From Lineus longissimus (taxonomy: Eukaryota; Nemertea; Pilidiophora; Heteronemertea; Lineidae), in contig NC_088318.1 of NCBI RefSeq assembly GCF_910592395.1, positions 15,500,349 to 15,564,348 on the forward strand: a stretch of DNA of 64,000 bases, given 5' to 3'. The notes below the pieces were generated by a model. It ran no database searches and was not told the origin of the DNA. It saw only the letters and a list, made by a program, of their open reading frames with translations. The stretch's first letter is position 1. Each line of letters starts with the position of its first letter. Both the position numbers and the translations under genes were made by a program. Below, piece by piece: positions 40,151 through 53,405 of this stretch.

Positions 40151-41503
40151 GACTGAAAAGAAAGAAAATATTAGGACTTTATTTATTCTAAACTCATGCC
40201 TTTGCCACAAAACAATCATCTTTATACATGTAACCAAGTATCTGTACTTGATGTAACTGATGTGTTTCTTCCTTCTCACACTAGGACAATCGATAGCACG
40301 ATACAAATTTAAAAAGAAAAGCAAACATTTTGTGTCAGTGACAGTCACAGTGCATGGTGTGCATCAGCCCAGCCCCAGCCCCAGGGCATTTGTCGATACA
40401 CATCACATTCATCACATCCACATGCCATTCGGCCCATTGCATTAACTAGCATTAAATGCTTACTGCTAAAATTAAGTAATTATCTTCGTTGTCATAAGTC
40501 ACATTTGCATACATCCCATTCTGCTAAACGGCCCAATTCTTGTCAAATTCGGTGAAAGGTGAAACAGATGAAATTGGATCAATGTCGAGGTCCTTCGATC
40601 AAACAAGACAACTTTTCTGATTGGTTGAGAAAATGTTCTCCAGCTAATCAGATTGCATGTTACATATTTTTCCGGACATTTCTGTCTGCTACATTGCAAT
40701 CAGCCAGATTTGCAAGTTTTGCACCGCTTCAACGTCGATTTATCGCGTAATATAAAAGGTCAGAGAACTGTCAAGGCATAGAAACTCTTGATCTTACAAA
40801 CAAATACCTACCAGATCAATCAATATTACTTAAATGTTGATTTATTTACAGGAAACCGTGAATTGACACACGAAAAAATGTTTTCAGCGCCACTACGCGG
40901 GGTAGGTGTAAACTGTGGACAAAAGTGTGGACGAAAGTGTGGACATCGGCCCTCTAAGTTTGGTGGGCTGGTATTTCTTTGTCTTTCAATATATTTAAAA
41001 GAAATTGCAGTATGTTAATGCATTATAATCTTTTCAATGGGTCAGCGAAAGAAAAAAAGAAAAAAATTATTTTGATGGGTGATTTTGATCAATGAGTGGA
41101 CGGGCTTTTTAGCCCCTTTTTTGAAGGTTTTCGAAGTGGCCTTTGATTTTGTGGACGGGGAAATGCGAGGTCTAGTGTCCAAATGTGGACTAATTATCAA
41201 AGAATTTGTTGAAACTGTGATATTTCAAACTAGTCCAAATAATATTCTTTCACAAAAACTACTTTTATTTGAATGACAATGACAATATCATTCAGTTGTA
41301 GGCAAAAATAGTTTGCCCTCTCTCAGACTTTCGTCTACACTTTCGTCCACAGTTTTGACCTACACCACTACGCGGCTAGATTATGAACCAAGATAAACCC
41401 GGAAGAAGTCGGAAAATGTTAACTGCTCAACTGTTTTTTTGTAAATTGTCGTCGTCAAATGCCATTTATAAAGCGATTTCTGGTACTCTAGTACATCTTA
41501 AAC
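40151..41503. promoter_or_regulatory. bidirectional promoter interval between PIGN and CYBA
   Basis: Start codons of the divergent genes are 1.35 kb apart, or about 0.9 kb without the inserted MITE. The interval must hold both transcription starts and the PIGN 5' UTR exon. I see no TATA box placed convincingly for either gene. Confidence 0.5.
40890..41375. mobile_element. MITE with terminal inverted repeats and 11-bp target-site duplication (Mutator-like)
   Basis: The element body is 40901-41364 (464 bp). The left end reads GGTAGGTGTAAACTGTGGAC and the right end, reverse-complemented, TGTAGGTCAAAACTGTGGAC. Inverted similarity continues for about 45 bp through repeats of GTGGACGAAAGTGT. It is flanked by direct repeats CCACTACGCGG at 40890-40900 and 41365-41375. 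A 9-11-bp duplication fits the Mutator-like class. No transposase frame. It sits about 130 bp upstream of the CYBA start codon. Confidence 0.75.
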
Positions 41504-43177
41504 ATGGGCCAGATTGAATGGGCCATGTGGGCAAATGAACAGGCCATAGCTGGAGCCGCAGGTGAGGCTGGCTAGACATTAACATTATGATTATAAGTCT
41601 AAGACTGAGCAGATAGAGATATGATTGATGATTCACATGATGACAGATGTCAGATGCCTGTTTGTGAGTGGGAGTGATCCCAGCAAAACTTTTCCATGTT
41701 GTTTTCCAAGTATTGAGAGTTTGGTATTGAGTGATGGATTATCTTCATCTAAGTGACTGATAGACTGGTAATCATGATTTGGGCCCATACTGACTATTTA
41801 CAGCCCCTGAAAGCCCAGTTAATAGTGGGCTTATCCCATTGTTTAGCCAGTTTTCAGGAGCTAAGCATTAGTAAAATTTACTGGGCGCCTATAAGCGATC
41901 TTATCTTATCTTATAATGGGCCAATTAACGACCGAAAACTAGTATATTAATATCAGTGATTAAATATGTGACCAGTTTCAGATAATCTTTTTCAGTGACT
42001 TTGTTGGGTGGTATCCTTGGCGTCGCTGGGCTTTTCACACGCTGGCAAATTGGAGCCTACGCAATTCCAGCTAGTCTACTGATCATCTTGTTAGAATATC
42101 CTCGTGGACAGAGAAAGAAAGGACGGACCATTGAAAGAAGGTAAAGAATTACAAAAATGTTTTTGAAATAATTTCAGGACGGGGGTACATTGTCCTTTGT
42201 GTCAAATGCAGGTAAAATATAGTACTTCGAGGACTACTTTGAATCCGCAACGCAAAGTCGATGAGCAATATCAATGTCAACTTTGACCTTGACCTCCCGA
42301 GTTTGACCCTGACGCTCATAGTCCTAAATGGTACCACTGACACTTGGTAAACTTTCTGTATTCTGTACATTGTATACATGTTAATACAATTCTGCTGACT
42401 TTTGCGCCTTTTGGATTGCAGGTTCCAGAAATACTTTGCAAATGCCTGGGTTAATTTGGGACCAGTCACCAGAAATTATTATGTCAGATTTGTCATTCAT
42501 CTTGTGTAAGTATTCACTTTTACAATAAGTCTGCACTTAGTTTTGAATACTAGTAATCTTAGAATGCTAAAAGAGATCATACAATCTTGGAGACTTTATG
42601 TCAAGATGAAAGCAGTCAATGGATAGCGCCTTTGTATGAGATAGGAAGAAACACTCTTGCAAACGAAATATAGAAGGCAGTTTTCGCACTAGCCAATTCA
42701 GCATTATAAACATGTGGTATTTTTTCTCTTTTTCAGTTTGTGTATTCCATGTTTTTTCATTCTCCCAACATTGCTAGGAGCAGTTTCGGTGTTCATATCA
42801 AGCATCATTTACTTTGTAGTAAGTGGCTTTTTTTATTGTTAAGTCTGCCAGCTAGAAGTAAAAACTCCATCATATCGATTCCATGACAGTCGAAAACTGT
42901 TTATAGCCTATACACTAGTAAATTTGTGTCAAGGTTTACCTTTACATTTGAAACACTAATTCTGAAAAACTTTTCATTTGACTTTCAGGCAGCTGTGAAG
43001 GGGGAGGAATGGATTCCAGTCGAGCAAGTAGAAACAAAATCAAAAGTCAACCGAGACCAGAGTACAATCAGACGTCCTCCACGCAGGGCACCACCACGGG
43101 GTCCACCTGGAGCAAGCAATTGCGCGTTTGAAGATGACGAGCTTCCCCCAGTTGTGCCTGAGGACAATCGAGTTTGA
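41504..43177 (+). CDS. CYBA: cytochrome b-245 light chain, p22phox, 5 exons
   Basis: Exons 41504-41561, 41996-42140, 42422-42505, 42737-42818 and 42989-43177: 558 nt, 185 aa, phases consistent. Role: membrane partner that stabilises Nox1-4 type NADPH oxidases and, through its cytosolic tail, docks the p47phox-type organiser for superoxide production. Seen: MGQIEWAMWANEQA at the N-terminus, identical to the family signature; LLEYPRGQRKKGRTIERR; GPVTRNYYVR; several hydrophobic membrane segments; and a proline-rich tail, RRPPRRAPPRGPPG (151-164), which contains an R-x-x-P-x-x-P SH3-binding pattern (R156, P159, P162). The tail then turns acidic (EDDELPPVVPEDNRV). Slightly shorter than the 195-residue human protein because of the tail. 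An AATAAA at about 44595 is a possible 3' end. Confidence 0.97.
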
Positions 43178-44996
43178 TTGCAGCCTACTGGATGGATATT
43201 TTGGACTGTGCTAGTCTCAAGACTGATCAAAGGGACCTCCAAACAATTTGTTGAAATTTTCACGAGATGATGCAACCCTTGCATATCCAATGAAATTCAA
43301 GTGGAAATGCATGTGCATACTTTCATAGCATATCAAAGTGTGTGTGTGTGTGTGTGCATTTACTGCTTTATTGCGGAGTCAAAGTTTACAGCAATGATTT
43401 GATTGAGGACTGTAATATTGTCTCTTAAGTGGCTGGCCAGGCCCGAATTGTATCATCTGGATGGTCATTCTTTATTGGGGGGAGTTAGAAGACTTGCCCT
43501 CAGTGACAAAATAACATGCTACTTCAACACAAGGTTCACAAAACTGTTCTTGGGCTTAGGGCGTAGGAGCTGTCTTCTTACAAAGTACTGCCTCAGGAAG
43601 ATTCCGTACGTGCAAAACTGCCCCTGTGACCGCAAAAAGAACTATTAGCTAAAGACGAGTCGTTTTTCTTGGTTGGTCTCCTGGGAAAAGCAGATAAATC
43701 AGGCATGATATTTGAGTAGCTGTGAACATTAGGTCCTTGTAAAAAGAAACAGAGATGGATGTAATAATAAGAAATTATTATATTTATTATTCTTGTTTCA
43801 TATTTATTTCTATTTGCATGAACTTATTGTTGATCGGTCCAATTTCTCCCACATCATCATGCAAATATTTACCTGTCCTGTGAAGTCACTACTGTAAACA
43901 TAGAAATATTTGTGTGCCTTTTTGTTTTGTGTTGTACATATTTCGTGAAACATATGGCGACGAAAAAGGAAATCTTATCGAAGTCACTGTTCTAAATCAG
44001 TGGTTGTCAAAACGTTACCAGGTAAATTAAAGGTACGCAAAAGTTGCAATTTCACAAAAATGCAAAATAAGGTGATTGCAAATATTTCCGAGTTAACAGT
44101 ATTTTGTATCGTTGAGGGTGTTCCTCGATGTCATCTCCCCCGAATTCATCGTAGTTTTTAAACCCACAGAATCACAGCTGGATAGCAACCCCTGGATCGA
44201 CACCTGCAAAGAACTTCATTGGCTCTGTCTTTGATAATACATCCAATTGGATGTTTTTTCTCCCAACCCTTCTGCTGATTCAGAGGGAATATGAAATAAG
44301 TTCAGAAAAGGCAGGTGACGGGGATCCCAGTCAAGTCCACTTGATTTTCTGTTCTTATTTCATTCTTCACATGAGCAAGCATGAGCAACTTATATTTACA
44401 AGTGAAAGACTGTCCATCAGGTTAAAGACTAAATACCGTCTATTAGATCCAAAAGACAAAATGCAATCCTGCATGCCTTCTGTTGGTGTCTCCGTATACC
44501 AGTTAGTATTGAATGGTAATGTAACAAAGTTGAGTGATAAAGTGTGTGGCTTTTACAAGTTGCCGTCATTTAGACTTTTGATCCAGGTGCACAAATAAAG
44601 CAAGTAGTTTTGTGATTCCATGTACACTTTGTCTCTTGTCCCAAAGACTTTTCATTTGAAAGGCCTCCATATAAAGCTGAGCAACCAGTTAAAAGCAAAA
44701 GGGAAAACAGAAAATGATGATGACCCTTTGAGGGAGATGGGTTTCCAAAACCGATCTTGTGAAATTTGAAAGCAGAAAATCTTGTTGAGAACTGCCATCG
44801 TATTGTTAGGATCATCAGAGCAGATTGTCCTTACTGTCTTCTGTACAGAATATAAAATCTAAGTACAGTTGTACGATAGTTATCACACTGATTTCTCATG
44901 AAATCGCTTGGTTAGACTACATGGGTTTGCTAAAATTATAAGTACATATCCAGTGGTTTCACCATGTCCAAACTAGTACATGCCAAAGTCTCTAAT
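43178..44996. other. convergent 3' UTR interval of CYBA and the DEAH-RBR gene
   Basis: Contains a (GT)n microsatellite at 43338-43356 and AT-rich sequence. The two genes converge here, so most of it is probably untranslated mRNA. The 115-codon plus-strand frame at 44251-44598 shows no family resemblance. Confidence 0.5.
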
Positions 44997-47900
44997 CTAT
45001 TCTTGATAAAGTTCATGCACTTCAAATATTCCTCCATGGGCTTTCGTAAGATGATCATAGCAGTCGTTGTGAGACCTGAATATCTCAAGACACAACCAAC
45101 AAAATGTCGTTTTACAGGCGTCACAGTCCATCCGATTGCACCCAACAGTTTTCTCGATCATAATATGGCATTTCGGACATGTCTTGTGCTTTTTCGGGTC
45201 CTGGGCTTTCCATTTTCGTAACACGGCTTCGTCTGATGCTTCCTCCTCCTTAAATTTCTTGTTAATTCTGCATGAAATCCCCGGGTGTTGGCTGTGGCAA
45301 CACGAGCAGACGGCAACTGAGCAGAGCTCACATCTGAAGAAGATTACATATCATTAGGAACTGCCACCACTGACACTGATAATGTCATTGTTTTCATAGG
45401 AAGAGTAGTGGGAGGAGAGGCCTGGCCAGCACTAGTCTGTAGTTCAGGGATGGTGCTTCTTAGATGTACCCTTTTTTAGCTTATCTTTGGCCAGGAAGGA
45501 AGTATTTGCCAACTTGGTTGTACCAGCTTATCATTTTTTCACTTGGATAGGGAGGTTTGCTTGTCTCGGCATTGAGTTCAGGTAGAAGTGGCTAGTATCA
45601 ATTTTCAGTCTGATATAAAAGGCCACCTCAATCAAAGTAAAGTGACCAGCACAAGGTGATAAGTAGCATGCCATCGACGGGTATCGAAAGTATGAGAAGT
45701 ATTGAAAAGTTTTCAAAAAGCTGGGAGAATGTTTGTGTACATTTTCAGCTGTATCCAAGCACCTTCTCTACAGGGACCTTGTAAAATATGGTGCATTAAA
45801 AAATAGTGTTATCCGGGCAATATCTTACTCCTTTCACAATCAACACTACTCAAGAAGTGCTGTTTTAACCCCAACTTGATAAAAATAAATGAAAGAGGAA
45901 CCTCCCCAGTGAACACCCCTTGTCAGCAGGACACCCTTTCTATAGGACACCAATCAAAGTCTAGAATTTTTCATATCCATTCAATGTGACTTTGATAATC
46001 GGGACACCTCTCCAGGAAAAGTATTTGTCTGTTGCAACGGTGTCCTATTCTATACATAGAGAGGTTATATATCACATTAACTAACCATGGACTATTACAA
46101 TAAAGTACAAGAACAATAGCAAATTCATACCTGAAAACAGCTATGGCATCCTCATTTTTAGTGACTTTATAAACTCCCTGGCAGTTGGGAGTTGGGCAGA
46201 ACCGATACTTTAGTCTGTTCTTTCTGACAAAGGCTTCTAGCGACGCCATCTGAAGTTTGGTATGGACGGCTTCGTCTTGTTTGGGGTGGATCTTCCAAAT
46301 ATCTTGAAGAGCCATGGGTTCCTGGCAGTCTTCACCACAACACGTGATTGGGTATTCCTTGTTGGTTCGGGCATACTCAATCTGAAGTGAAGTAAGTAAA
46401 GGATTTAACCAAAACTTTTAAACTGTACCAATCAACAATATTGTCAGGTATGAAACTTTCTAAGAATATGCACTGTCAAGGAAACTCGTTTGGTGCTGCA
46501 CTATTGACAGCTTAGGGCACCAACTAGTGTCAAAACGAGGTTGTTCAATCAGAAACCCTCATCAGAAAGCTACTATTGGTGCCAAAGGACAAAACTCCAT
46601 CAGAAGAGATATGCAAGACCGTCCATAGATCAAGTGTGCTCAGGCTGACCATATGCCTCACCCCATATTGAACCATATTTCAAGAAACCTGTTATGAAAA
46701 CCTTAGTTCTCAACAATCTAGTTAAAGTCTTGGTGTGAAAGCTGCCATGTTAGAGCACAGAAGAAGGACAAGAAAGCTGTCATTGACCAACCTCAACCTT
46801 TTTAAGGTGACCTTATCCAAAATCCCATGTATGCTGTCACAACAGTGACCTTGTGCCATGTTAACAGAAACGTCAGAGTGAACAACAGCCAATGACCAGA
46901 TAACAGCATGTAAATGAGCCAGAGTGAGTTTTTGGAACACTGCCCAGGTGATTTCTTCACAAAACAAAAAAGGAGCCCAACAACATCAACATTTATTTCT
47001 AAATGTCTCCAGCTTGTTGCCTTTGAAGAGGGCAAAAGTAAGTAATGTGGTCCAGAATATTATAAACATTATCAGGATGCGACTTGTACTGCTTTGGCAC
47101 TTTCAGCTGCAAGAATGGGCTCGCTGAAATTTTCCACAAATTGCTTTAGGAATATAATGATATGATACAGTAGGCAAGATTAGGCTATAATCACTAATGG
47201 GTTGAGACAGAGTACAGTGTCTTTCATTGAGTTTCACTCACCTGTCGCTTGATGCAGTCAAGACAGTAGGGATGTCCACACACCTGGAGGCGGTACATCG
47301 TCTTGAAATTGTCTTCAAACTCTGCAAAGCAGACGGAACAGGCAATCTCATCTTCATCAGCGTCTCCAGGGGAACCTTGACCAATCTCGTCAGCCAATTC
47401 TTTCACTCTCTGACAAACAGTCTCCAATGCGTTGTCATTTCCACAGACCTTGAGCAGACGTTTTCTCATGTCAAAGACTGCCTCAGTCATGCCAGGAATT
47501 CTCTTGACCTCTTGTAACTCGCACCCGAATGTCTGGACAACCTTCTTCATTAGACCTTTTGGCTGCTTCTCATCCTGAAGTTTGATAACTTTAGGTTTGT
47601 TGTCTTCCATTTTATCAAGGAATCCATTGAGGTCTATCTTTGCCTTTTCCCTGGCTGGTTCACTGCCGTGGATGGACAAAGTCTTCATGCGTTTGTCTAA
47701 CGCAATGTAAGCCCCAGTAACCTTCATTATGTGTTTCATCTCCTTCTCTCCATCTGTTGTAAAGACAAACTCCATCAACGGGCTGTGTGTCGGGATTTGA
47801 TCACCCTCCAATATCTCCTGGTACCATTTGATAGCTTGCTTGTGTGATCTTGCATGATGGCTACTCAGTGATATCCTTATGATATTGCCTTGCCATGCAC

Positions 47901-50900
47901 CAAACTGGACTTCCATTTCATGCTGATCAAACTCATGAAGAATAGAATTGACTTCTTCAAAACAGGTTTCTATCGCATCATACATCTCCCTTGGAACAGA
48001 AAAGGATGTTGTGATGTGGTGTGTCAGCTCAAATCGTCGTTCCATGTTCCTATGTAGGCAAAGCTTCTTACCTTCAGGTAGATGCGGTGCAACCATTTCA
48101 AAGGCTTCGAGTGTGTGGAAGAAGATGGTGCCTAGTAAGTGGATATTACCAGGCTTTGTCAAAGGTTTTATATTGATGTGATACTGTTCCCTGTTCTCAG
48201 GTGTGAGAAAGTCATCAATAGCCTCTTTCATGTCTCTCTTGAATGCATAGATTTCAGCTTGAGTTGTTGGCTTTGAATCACAAGATTTCTCTCTGTAAAG
48301 TACTATGTCTTCAATGGATCCATTATGACACCCGAGTGCATCATGCAATGCTGTCTTTAGTTCATTTTCATCCGCAGCATGATCGATCTTATCGATGAAT
48401 ACCTTTGTAAGGTTATCATCCTGAAAATCATGTTTAAGTGAAGCGTAGGAGTCTCGTACTCGGAATGACCCAATGTTACTACAGGCTCTGATGGCGTCAT
48501 CTGGACTCTTGAATCTCACAAAGCCTCTTCCTTTAGACCGACGTCTGCAGTACTTGAATCGCATCAGGTATTCTGCATGGTTGTCTTTCCTTGGCTTCCC
48601 TCCCTGAAGATCAGGAACAGCGAACACAGTCTCTCCCTCTGTTGCTCCTACAGCCACCATGGCCTCATCCATCGTTGAAAATGTAATCTTTCCCCACCGT
48701 ATTGCTTTGTCTTGCATGTTCCATTGTCCCTTGTTTGACTTTTGGCTATTGAAGATAAAGTGGTCCCGGATTTCTCCAAATGCTGCAAAGTACTCCAAGA
48801 CCTCAAATTTTGAAATATCTCTATGTGTGCTGGGATCCATCTTCACCAACACACTCCTGTACTCTCCCTCTCCAAGGACAAGGTTAACTTGGTAACCGCT
48901 CCCAAACACAAATCGGGTACTCATTCCATTCAATGATCCCGGTATTTCCTTTCTCTTTATAGACTTCTTTTCTGGCTCAACAGTTTCCTTAATGATGCCT
49001 TTAATCGACTCATGATGCTGTTTCTTTGCGATTATGTCCAAGGTACCTGGTGCGTTCCGTATTTCTAAGAAAACTGGACTGTCAAATTTTGTGGTCAGTT
49101 CTTTCTGCAGGGAGTTGCAGACAGCATATTTATTCTCCGTCAGTTTCTTCATCACCATGTAACCAAACTCTGCCATTCTGGTTGTGGCCAGTATCTTCTC
49201 TTCAATTCTTGGAAGGTCAATGTCCACTAGGCCTGATTTTATTGCCTCCGCAACCCAGGAGTCATCAACTGTTGTTACATTGAGTATAAACTTTTGCGAT
49301 GTTTTCAATATGCTGTCGTATACCAACCATTTCGGTTTCTGGTCCAAGAATCTCAAGGCAGATGAAGGATGTAGAACTCCTGCCTGTTCTCCTTCTTGAC
49401 AGGACAGGTAACCAATCCGTTGGTGTCCACCAAAACGACAGAGGTTTAACTTGAAGCAGGAGAAAATGGACTTCTGGATCATTCTGTCTGCCTCTTCTTT
49501 ATCCTCCTTGAATGCACGTTTTATCTGTATTCCTGGCTCCCTCTCCAATGTTCTGAGCATTTCCATTAGTGTTTCCTTAATGATCCTAATTGCCTTGGCA
49601 TTGATCGAGTTCTCAAAACACCACTGGTTCTTCCTGCGCTCATCAATGTCCTTCCAAGCCCGGTACACGTCCATGCATGTTAATAGGTCACCTGCAGCAT
49701 GACAGAATGGAAGCTTCCGGATGTCAGCTTTCTCTTTTTCTTCATCACTACCCATCCGAAAAAACATGCTCCCAGACATCGTGCAGACGGATGCAACCAC
49801 CATGGCCTCCATAGCAATGTCCTGCTCTATCCCTTCAATCACCAACTTCCCTAACCTAGGACATAGCTGGAGCTTTGATATCTTCCTGCCCAGGTCAGTG
49901 AGGCTACCATCAACAACAGCACCAATGGACACCAACTCTGCCATGGCTGCTTCAAGAGCATCCATTCCTGGAGATTGGACGAAGTCAAACTGTAGAGGAT
50001 TGGGGACTCCAGCCGACATCAAACTCAATATCGCATGACCAACTTGCACACGCAGTATCTCAGGCTTGTTCGAGGCTTCCATCTTTTTATGTTCTTCCTC
50101 AGTGAAGAGGCGAAAGCACTTTCCTGCCTCAATCCTACCAGCCCGGCCTTTCCTCTGCTCAACGGAGCTCTTGCTTGTTTTTCCGATATCCAAGGTATTC
50201 ATATTTCTGATAGGGTCAAACCTGTTTTCCTTTACTAGGCCAGTATCAACCACATACTTGATCCCAGAAATGGTTATTGATGTCTCTGCACAATTTGTGG
50301 CAAAGACAACCTTTCTCTTTTGAGCTGTAGCTGGTTTGAAGACCCTCTGTTGTTCCTGTGGTTGTAACTTACCATGTAGAGGCAAGCATTCCAATCCTTG
50401 ATCTTGTGACAATAACTCACATGCCTTTTCGGTTTCTGCTGGAGTGGTTAAGAAGACCAGGATGTCACCACCCTCTTCTGTCTTATGGATCTCCCGTACT
50501 TTAGCAATAGTGTCTTGAACTGGGAACTTGGACAATCCCTTCCAGTTCCTACTTGGCCACACCACTTCAACCGGGAATGTCCTGCCAGAAATCTCTAAAA
50601 CCCTCGCATCAAACTCAGCAAAGTACGCTTGAAACAGTTTGGTGTCCATTGTAGCAGAGCTGATGATGATGTGTAGCTCTCTTCGTCGCAGAAGCAGTTT
50701 CTTCAGCATCCCTAGGACAATGTCAGTGTAGAGGCTTCGCTCATGTGCTTCATCAATAACTACACAGTTATATTCACTCAGCTCAGGATCCTGGATAAAT
50801 TCTGTCAACAAGGTGTAGTCTGTCATGTAGAGAATCTTTGTCTGGTCACCGAACTTTCCCCTGTTACCACTTTTATATCCTACAACATCCCCAATACGAC

Positions 50901-52124
50901 TTTTCATCTCCTCAGAGACACGCTCTGTCAAGCTTACCGCAGCAACTTTACGTGGCTGAGTACATGCTATCTTTCCATCACCAGCAAAACCTGCTTGGTA
51001 GAGATATTGAACAATCTGTGTACTCTTGCCTGAGCCTGTCTCTCCGAGGACGATTGTTACCTGTTGTGACATGACTGTGTTAACAATGTCTCCACGCCTG
51101 GCAAACATCGGTAATGCTTGTTTCAGTCGGCAGCATTCAACACCAAATGACTGTCTTATGAGTTTTGCCTCTGCACATCCTACTGTTTCATGCCCTATCA
51201 ACCGATTGCTAATGCATCCCATAAAGATGACAAACTCATCCCTCTGCCTCGTCAGTTCCATTAGTTTCTGCTCAATGTTTCGCCTCTCAAGCATAACACT
51301 CTGTAGCTCTTTCTTACTAAAGATGGTGGCCTCAACCGGAATGATGGACTGCAACCTCTTGTATTCCTCACCAATTCTTGCATCATGCCTCTCCAAGTCA
51401 GACAAGCTTTTCATCTGCAGTTCATAGTTCAAGTCTGAACAATTTTCTAGCTCGAAGTCAATTCTGTAATCAACAATCATGTTCCTATCACTTGATCTAA
51501 GGAGGACCAACGCCTTGTATGCTGAGTCTCTATTCTCCAATTCAATTCGGACAGCAAACACATGACACTTCTTCTCTATTTTACCCATCCTGAACTTCAC
51601 CTCTCCTTGGAAGGTCTGTGTAAGGTATGGCTTTACTGGCTTTCTTTTGAGTTCATTAGCAGCAAAGTTCACAATGATAGTCACACCCTGCTTTTCTTTT
51701 CTTTTTTTCTCATTGCCTGCACAGCATTTCTCTGCTTGCTCGGGAGGGCCTACTCCTCTCTCCCTTCCCATGTCCTTCGGAAGGCTAGACCGTTGCTTTA
51801 GGTCATCAGATGGATCAGTCGCTATCAAAACAATCTCATTTCTGCTACCTCTGTCATTAGGATGTTCCACATGAACCTTGCTGGCTGCCATGTCAGCTGC
51901 CTCGATAGGAATGACTGGGTTGCTGTCATTTCTCGTAACTACTTTGGTCACCAAATCCTCTTCCACTTCTGTAACTACAGCTGTTCTCTCTCGAGTTGCT
52001 TCCGATTCTGAATCTCCATTCTGCGCCCCTTCATTTTTCGCAACACCCTTCAAGTGTACGTCCTTACTCATCACAGGAGTCTCAACCACTGGAAACCACT
52101 GTCGTCCTTCACTTCTGATGACTC
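44997..52124 (-). CDS. DEAH-box RNA helicase fused to RBR E3 ubiquitin ligase (DEAH11/12-like)
   Basis: Three coding exons: a huge one, 47242-52124, then 46131-46381 and 44997-45333 (TAG), phases 0 and 2. Taking the ATG at 52069-52071, the protein is about 1805 aa. SF2 helicase motifs are intact: I GETGSGKST (343-351), Ia TQPRKVAA, II DEAH (440-443), III SAT (472-474), V TNCAETSITI, VI QRKGRAGR (639-646); a helicase-associated region follows to about 950. Two RRM-like segments lie near 1085-1150 and 1170-1210 (GRGFVRFKSPDDA). The C-terminus has RING1 (CSVCF...CGHPYCLDC, about 1578-1605), an IBR (CELCSVAVCSCC) and RING2 with GCNRMDC, whose C1759 matches the catalytic Cys of HHARI-type ligases. 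Known: plants encode DEAH11/12 proteins with this layout; most vertebrates lack it. Inferred: an RNA-binding helicase that ubiquitinates partners on RNA. The start is uncertain: the frame stays open from an acceptor at 52125, so a 5' exon must lie upstream. Confidence 0.93.
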
Positions 52125-52953
52125 CTGAAATGACATGACTTTCATAGGTTTAGTTAATTTAGCAGAGACAAATCTTTAAACAGAAACTTAGGGATGAAAT
52201 GAGGCATCAGGAAGTGTCACATCTAAAGGCAGAAACAATTGAAATGGAAAGGGATACTATGAGCTTGGAAATTTCCTAAGTTGTTAGTGGAACAGTTGCA
52301 ATCGAAACGGATACCGAGAGCTTGGAAATTCCCCAGTATTGCTTCATCACATGATGATTCACACTCAACAAACATCAAAACAAAATCAATAAGCATTAAA
52401 TACAACCATGACAACAGCCAGCATGATTTTGAAATGTATATAACACTGGAAGCTCACACTTCATAGTAGATACTGAGCAGTAAGTGCTAAATGCAGGTCT
52501 ATTGTACATAAAATCCCTCATATAGTCAATACTATCTTTAAATTTAACTCAAATAAATCATCACATCAGATGGAAATTATTTATTTGATTATTCAATAAA
52601 CAGTAATACCCATTCCAAAGACATGACAGCCAAGAGCTGATCTAAATGAATACTAGGATAGGCCAGTCACTCTAACTTGTACAACTTTTCAAGGATTGGG
52701 TTCATCAGATTGTGACACTTCACAGCGGGTCAAAACCATGGTCTTGATCTGAAAACTGATCCACATTCTTCTGCTGGGTCACTCACACTCACATGACCCC
52801 ATAGGGGACATTCCAAACAGATAGATGTTAAAAAAGCCGAATTTCCATAATAGGATACTTTTTAAACAGTGTTTTAAATGAAAAGGTGCTTTTATTCCAA
52901 TGTAAAATGTTAGCCTACATAACTGAATGTAATGTGTTACATACATATTAATT

Positions 52954-53105
52954 GTAAGTGGTAAGTGGTGAGTGGTGAGTGGTAAGTGGTAAGTGTTAGA
53001 TGGTATAAGTCATTCTTCTGGCAATATTTTGACTGCAACAGCAATTATGTCAGATGGTATAAGTCGTTCTTCTGGAAATATTTTGATGGCAACAGCTGTT
53101 GGGAA
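52954..53105. repeat. GTRAGTG heptamer array followed by a 54-bp direct repeat
   Basis: Six heptamers, GTAAGTG or GTGAGTG, at 52954-52995. Then two copies of a 54-bp unit starting AGATGGTATAAGTC (52998 and 53052) and containing ATATTTTGA and GCAACAGC. Confidence 0.85.
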
Positions 53106-53405
53106 TGACAGTGTTCTTGGCCTATCAGAGATACATGTACCTATAGTCACAATGTTAGGGAACGAGATAGTGTTACAAGGTTCATGGTAACTATGTTGAA
53201 GTGACACAGATTGAGTTACACTGTGACTGTATATAACGGAGAAAGTTATTTAGTTACAATGTTAGTGACAATGTTGAGGTGACACAGATTGGGTTACACT
53301 GGAAAGTTAATACAGTAGGGCGATTTATATTTCATATTTAAATTTTGCCGCCAAAATGATCTTAATCATCCACATCAGTTTCACGAATAGGCTAGGCCTA
53401 GAATA

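Noticed and set aside
40788-41018. 76-codon frame near the CYBA promoter
   Set aside because: Most of it lies within or across the end of the MITE, so it is accidental.
47227-52138. Many plus-strand open frames opposite the large DEAH-RBR exon (for example 51026-51427)
   Set aside because: They are antisense shadows of a strongly conserved minus-strand coding exon and resemble no family.
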